8,511 nt of DNA from RUG754 sp041856085 (GTDB lineage Bacteria > Bacillota > Clostridia > Peptostreptococcales > Anaerovoracaceae), in contig JBHAFL010000119.1 of NCBI GenBank assembly GCA_041856085.1, positions 1 to 8,511 of the forward strand. The letters run 5' to 3'. Shown here in pieces: positions 7,020 to 8,511 of this stretch (positions are counted from its first letter, which is position 1; each line of letters starts with the position of its first letter). The notes beneath the pieces are model-generated. The model saw only the letters and a list, made by a program, of their open reading frames with translations. It was not told where the DNA came from and did not search any database. Made by a program: the position numbers and the translations under genes.

Positions 7020-8375
7020 ATGAGAAACATAATAGAAGCAGCCGTCGAATGGGAAAAAATTACAGACGGACGAGTTGACAGAGATAAATTCACCTACAGC
7101 CTTGAAAAGGGAATAATCAATAAGGACTCAGGGGCTCTCGTAGTACCGATGACCCTTAATTTTATTATGCCTTTTGACAGTCTCCTAAAGCTGAAAGCTG
7201 TTATTAAATCTAAGCTTCCTCTCGTAAATGACGTAAAAATCAAATTCAACTTTGAGAATCTTATCCTTACCAAAGAAGAAATCATAAGGAATTACATTCC
7301 ATATATGATTTCTTTGCTTGACGGACCTTATGCTCCGTTCACTAAGTCCATAGACGGCGGAAGCTTATATATTCGCTCCGCTTCCGAAGAGGACGGACGG
7401 GAGAAAGTTTTTTGCGAGATAGGCTGCCTCGGCAAGACTTCCGAGGACAAGCTCAATAAATATGTCAAAAGAGAATTCGAGAGGATAATCAAGAAAACTT
7501 TTTTGATTGACGCCGAATTCTTATTTAAGAATAACGAGGAGCTTTATAGAGAAATTGCTTCAAGCTTTTCAGAGTCCGAGATGAAAGAAATCAAGGAGTG
7601 CATAGAGGAGCAAGCCGCGAAGCATACAGAGCGGGTGAAGACAGGCAGTACGCCCGACTCTTACAGAGACGGCGAAAAGCAGATGAAAGCCCCGCAGAAT
7701 AATTGGAGAAACAGGCAGGGCGGCGAGAAAGAGAGAAACGGGAATTTCATCATGGGAAGACCGATGAGTGGTGAAGCAAATGCCGTAATTTCAATGCTTG
7801 ACCCTAAGATGGGAGATGTAATAGTTGAAGGAACGCTTTTTAAGATAGAGAGCAAGCTCATCAGAGCGGGTTTATATATAGCTTCCGTTCTGGTTACGGA
7901 CGAAATCAATAGCGTATGCTGCAAGTTATTCGTATCTGACAGGAAGCTTGCGGAGATGGAGGATTTTTTCGAATATGGCTGCAGAGTTAAGGTGTTCGGT
8001 CAGGTAGAGTTCGACCAATATGAAAACCTGAATATCATAAAGGCAAAGGAAATCGAAAAGCTTGAGGTTGAAGAAGTAAGCACTGACGATTCCGAAATCG
8101 GCAAGAGGGTTGAGCTGCATCTTCATACGAAAATGAGTCAGATGGACGGGTTCAACGAGCCGGAGGAAGCGGTAAGAAGGGCGGCTCTATGGGGACAGCC
8201 TGCTATTGCCATCACTGACCATGGCGTCGTTCAGTCTTTCCCCGATGCATTCAAGGAGGCGCAGAAGCAAACTGAAAAGGGTCGACCGATTAAGGTTATT
8301 TTCGGTCTTGAGGGCTATGTATTTGATGATAGCGATTGCGTCGATGAAAACGGCGTGATTTCCGGCTTGTTCTGA
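7020..8375 (+). CDS. polC: DNA polymerase III PolC-type, N-terminal fragment (interrupted)
   Basis: Replicative polymerase alpha subunit of Firmicutes, here only 451 residues against about 1,400 in intact proteins. The fragment contains the PolC-specific N-terminal domain (about 1-200), a low-complexity charged linker (about 201-245), and the OB-fold domain (about 262-345, beginning near GDVIVEGTLFK). It then enters the PHP domain, with HLHT at 367-370, ITDHGVVQSFPDAF (398-411) and FGLEGYVFDD (428-437). The frame stops right after VDENGVISGLF. The inserted 3'-5' exonuclease domain, the rest of PHP, the polymerase palm/fingers and the helix-hairpin-helix region are all missing. No other frame continues the protein in the remaining 136 bases. 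No clear ribosome site precedes ATG 7020. Position after ispG is the standard one, so this is the native polC locus, broken by insertion, rearrangement or misassembly. Confidence 0.9.
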   Translation: MRNIIEAAVEWEKITDGRVDRDKFTYSLEKGIINKDSGALVVPMTLNFIMPFDSLLKLKAVIKSKLPLVNDVKIKFNFENLILTKEEIIRNYIPYMISLLDGPYAPFTKSIDGGSLYIRSASEEDGREKVFCEIGCLGKTSEDKLNKYVKREFERIIKKTFLIDAEFLFKNNEELYREIASSFSESEMKEIKECIEEQAAKHTERVKTGSTPDSYRDGEKQMKAPQNNWRNRQGGEKERNGNFIMGRPMSGEANAVISMLDPKMGDVIVEGTLFKIESKLIRAGLYIASVLVTDEINSVCCKLFVSDRKLAEMEDFFEYGCRVKVFGQVEFDQYENLNIIKAKEIEKLEVEEVSTDDSEIGKRVELHLHTKMSQMDGFNEPEEAVRRAALWGQPAIAITDHGVVQSFPDAFKEAQKQTEKGRPIKVIFGLEGYVFDDSDCVDENGVISGLF

Positions 8376-8397
8376 TACAGTAATTGCATAAATAATC

Positions 8398-8440
8398 ACA
8401 AAAATAACCCGACGGAAAACAAAAGTTGCTTTTCGTCGGG
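8398..8440 (-). terminator. rho-independent terminator on the minus strand
   Basis: CCCGACG (8408-8414) pairs with CGTCGGG (8434-8440). It is extended by AAAA (8416-8419) with TTTT (8430-8433) across a single bulged G, leaving a 10-base loop. Read on the minus strand the stem is followed at once by TTATTTTTGT (8407 down to 8398), a good U-tract. On the plus strand the following bases are TGTTGTGTTA, a poor one. It therefore most likely ends transcription of a leftward gene lying beyond the right edge. It could still stop some rightward transcription from the broken polC. Confidence 0.65.
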
Positions 8441-8450
8441 TGTTGTGTTA

Positions 8451-8510
8451 TCATTTGTATGGAGAATTTGTCAAAATGCGGTTGGCTTTCAGCATTTTGC
8501 CTCGACAAAC
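8451..8510 (-). CDS. possible 3' end of a leftward gene, 19 codons visible
   Basis: One minus-strand frame is open from the window edge and reads VCRGKMLKANRILTNSPYK before a TGA at 8453-8451. It lies 10 bases upstream of the minus-strand terminator, which is the right spacing for a gene end. The product is not recognised. The stretch is very short, it overlaps a strong inverted repeat (8467-8509), and a second minus frame is also open, so this may be non-coding. It is listed because it fits with the terminator's orientation. Confidence 0.2.
   Translation of the reverse strand, partial: VCRGKMLKANRILTNSPYK
8467..8509. repeat. imperfect inverted repeat at the right edge
   Basis: TTTGTC (8467-8472) followed by AAAATGC (8473-8479) pairs with GCATTTT (8492-8498) and GACAAA (8504-8509). 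The loop is 12 bases and there is one 5-base bulge, GCCTC (8499-8503). That is 13 base pairs in total. It could be a structured RNA, a second transcription-stop hairpin, or part of a mobile-element end. The window stops two bases beyond it, so flanking context is missing. Confidence 0.55.
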
Positions 8511-8511
8511 C

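Larger units (their letters stand above)
8376..8511. other. non-PolC sequence after the polC break
   Basis: These 136 bases do not continue PolC in any frame. They are AT-rich compared with the operon and hold the minus-strand terminator, the short minus-strand open end and the terminal inverted repeat. Their character is that of an intergenic or element-end region facing the interrupted gene. The exact switch from native to foreign sequence probably lies within about 8355-8375, because the last residues SGLF look unlike PolC. No recombinase, intron start or target-site duplication can be identified from this side alone. Confidence 0.6.

Noticed and set aside
6600..7093. Two overlapping minus-strand open frames opposite the 3' end of ispG and the polC start
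   Set aside because: They overlap each other and two real genes and show no recognisable domains.
8350..8390. Group II intron or intein boundary at the polC break
   Set aside because: No GTGYG-type intron 5' end follows the break, and there is no Cys/Ser-initiated intein N-terminal block. The frame simply ends.
8296..8508. Minus-strand 70-codon open frame starting at TTG near the right edge
   Set aside because: It runs through the terminator hairpin and then antisense through polC, so it is not a credible protein. A different minus frame ending at 8451 fits the terminator better.
8300..8511. Simple one-base frameshift in polC
   Set aside because: No other plus frame after 8375 continues PolC-like sequence. 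Stops and a terminator hairpin fill the region.

Overview
The window holds a compact, single-strand (+) housekeeping operon of a Firmicute, most likely a member of the class Clostridia. The gene order pyrH - frr - uppS - cdsA - (SDR) - dxr - rseP - ispG - polC is the classical clostridial/bacillar arrangement. PolC-type DNA polymerase III is itself a marker of low-GC Gram-positives and close relatives. Spacing is tight: a 4-base ATGA overlap, one zero-base junction, and most gaps of 4 to 18 bases. Base composition is moderate rather than extremely AT-rich. The sequence alone does not fix the genus.

Layout: positions 1-104 are a leader with no convincing gene. It contains a perfect 11-bp-arm palindrome (32-57) that embeds an extended -10 promoter element. 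pyrH (105-809) and frr (821-1375) follow as a translation/nucleotide pair. A 10-bp hairpin (1395-1418) sits in the only sizeable internal gap. Downstream are uppS (1432-2157) and cdsA (2158-2958), an SDR oxidoreductase of the FabG/YmfI type (2977-3717), dxr (3729-4904), rseP (4901-5926), ispG (5931-7013) and the start of polC (7020-8375).

How the genes fit together: Dxr and IspG are the first committed step and the penultimate step of the MEP isoprenoid pathway. UppS uses the products to build undecaprenyl diphosphate, the lipid carrier for cell-wall synthesis. CdsA makes CDP-diacylglycerol for phospholipids. RseP is the intramembrane site-2 protease. PyrH, Frr and PolC supply UTP/CTP precursors, ribosome recycling and replication. 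The SDR gene is the extra member between cdsA and dxr. Its SSIWG...GASCE...YSATK active-site context resembles the B. subtilis YmfI (EF-P modification) group as much as fatty-acid FabG.

The most unusual feature is the right end. The polC reading frame is normal through the OB-fold and the first PHP motifs, then stops at 8375 after only 451 codons, about a third of a normal PolC. It is followed by AT-rich non-PolC sequence. That sequence carries a rho-independent terminator oriented on the minus strand, a short open minus-strand 3' end, and a second strong inverted repeat at the very edge. This looks like a junction with an inserted element, a rearrangement or an assembly chimera. The window ends too soon to say which.
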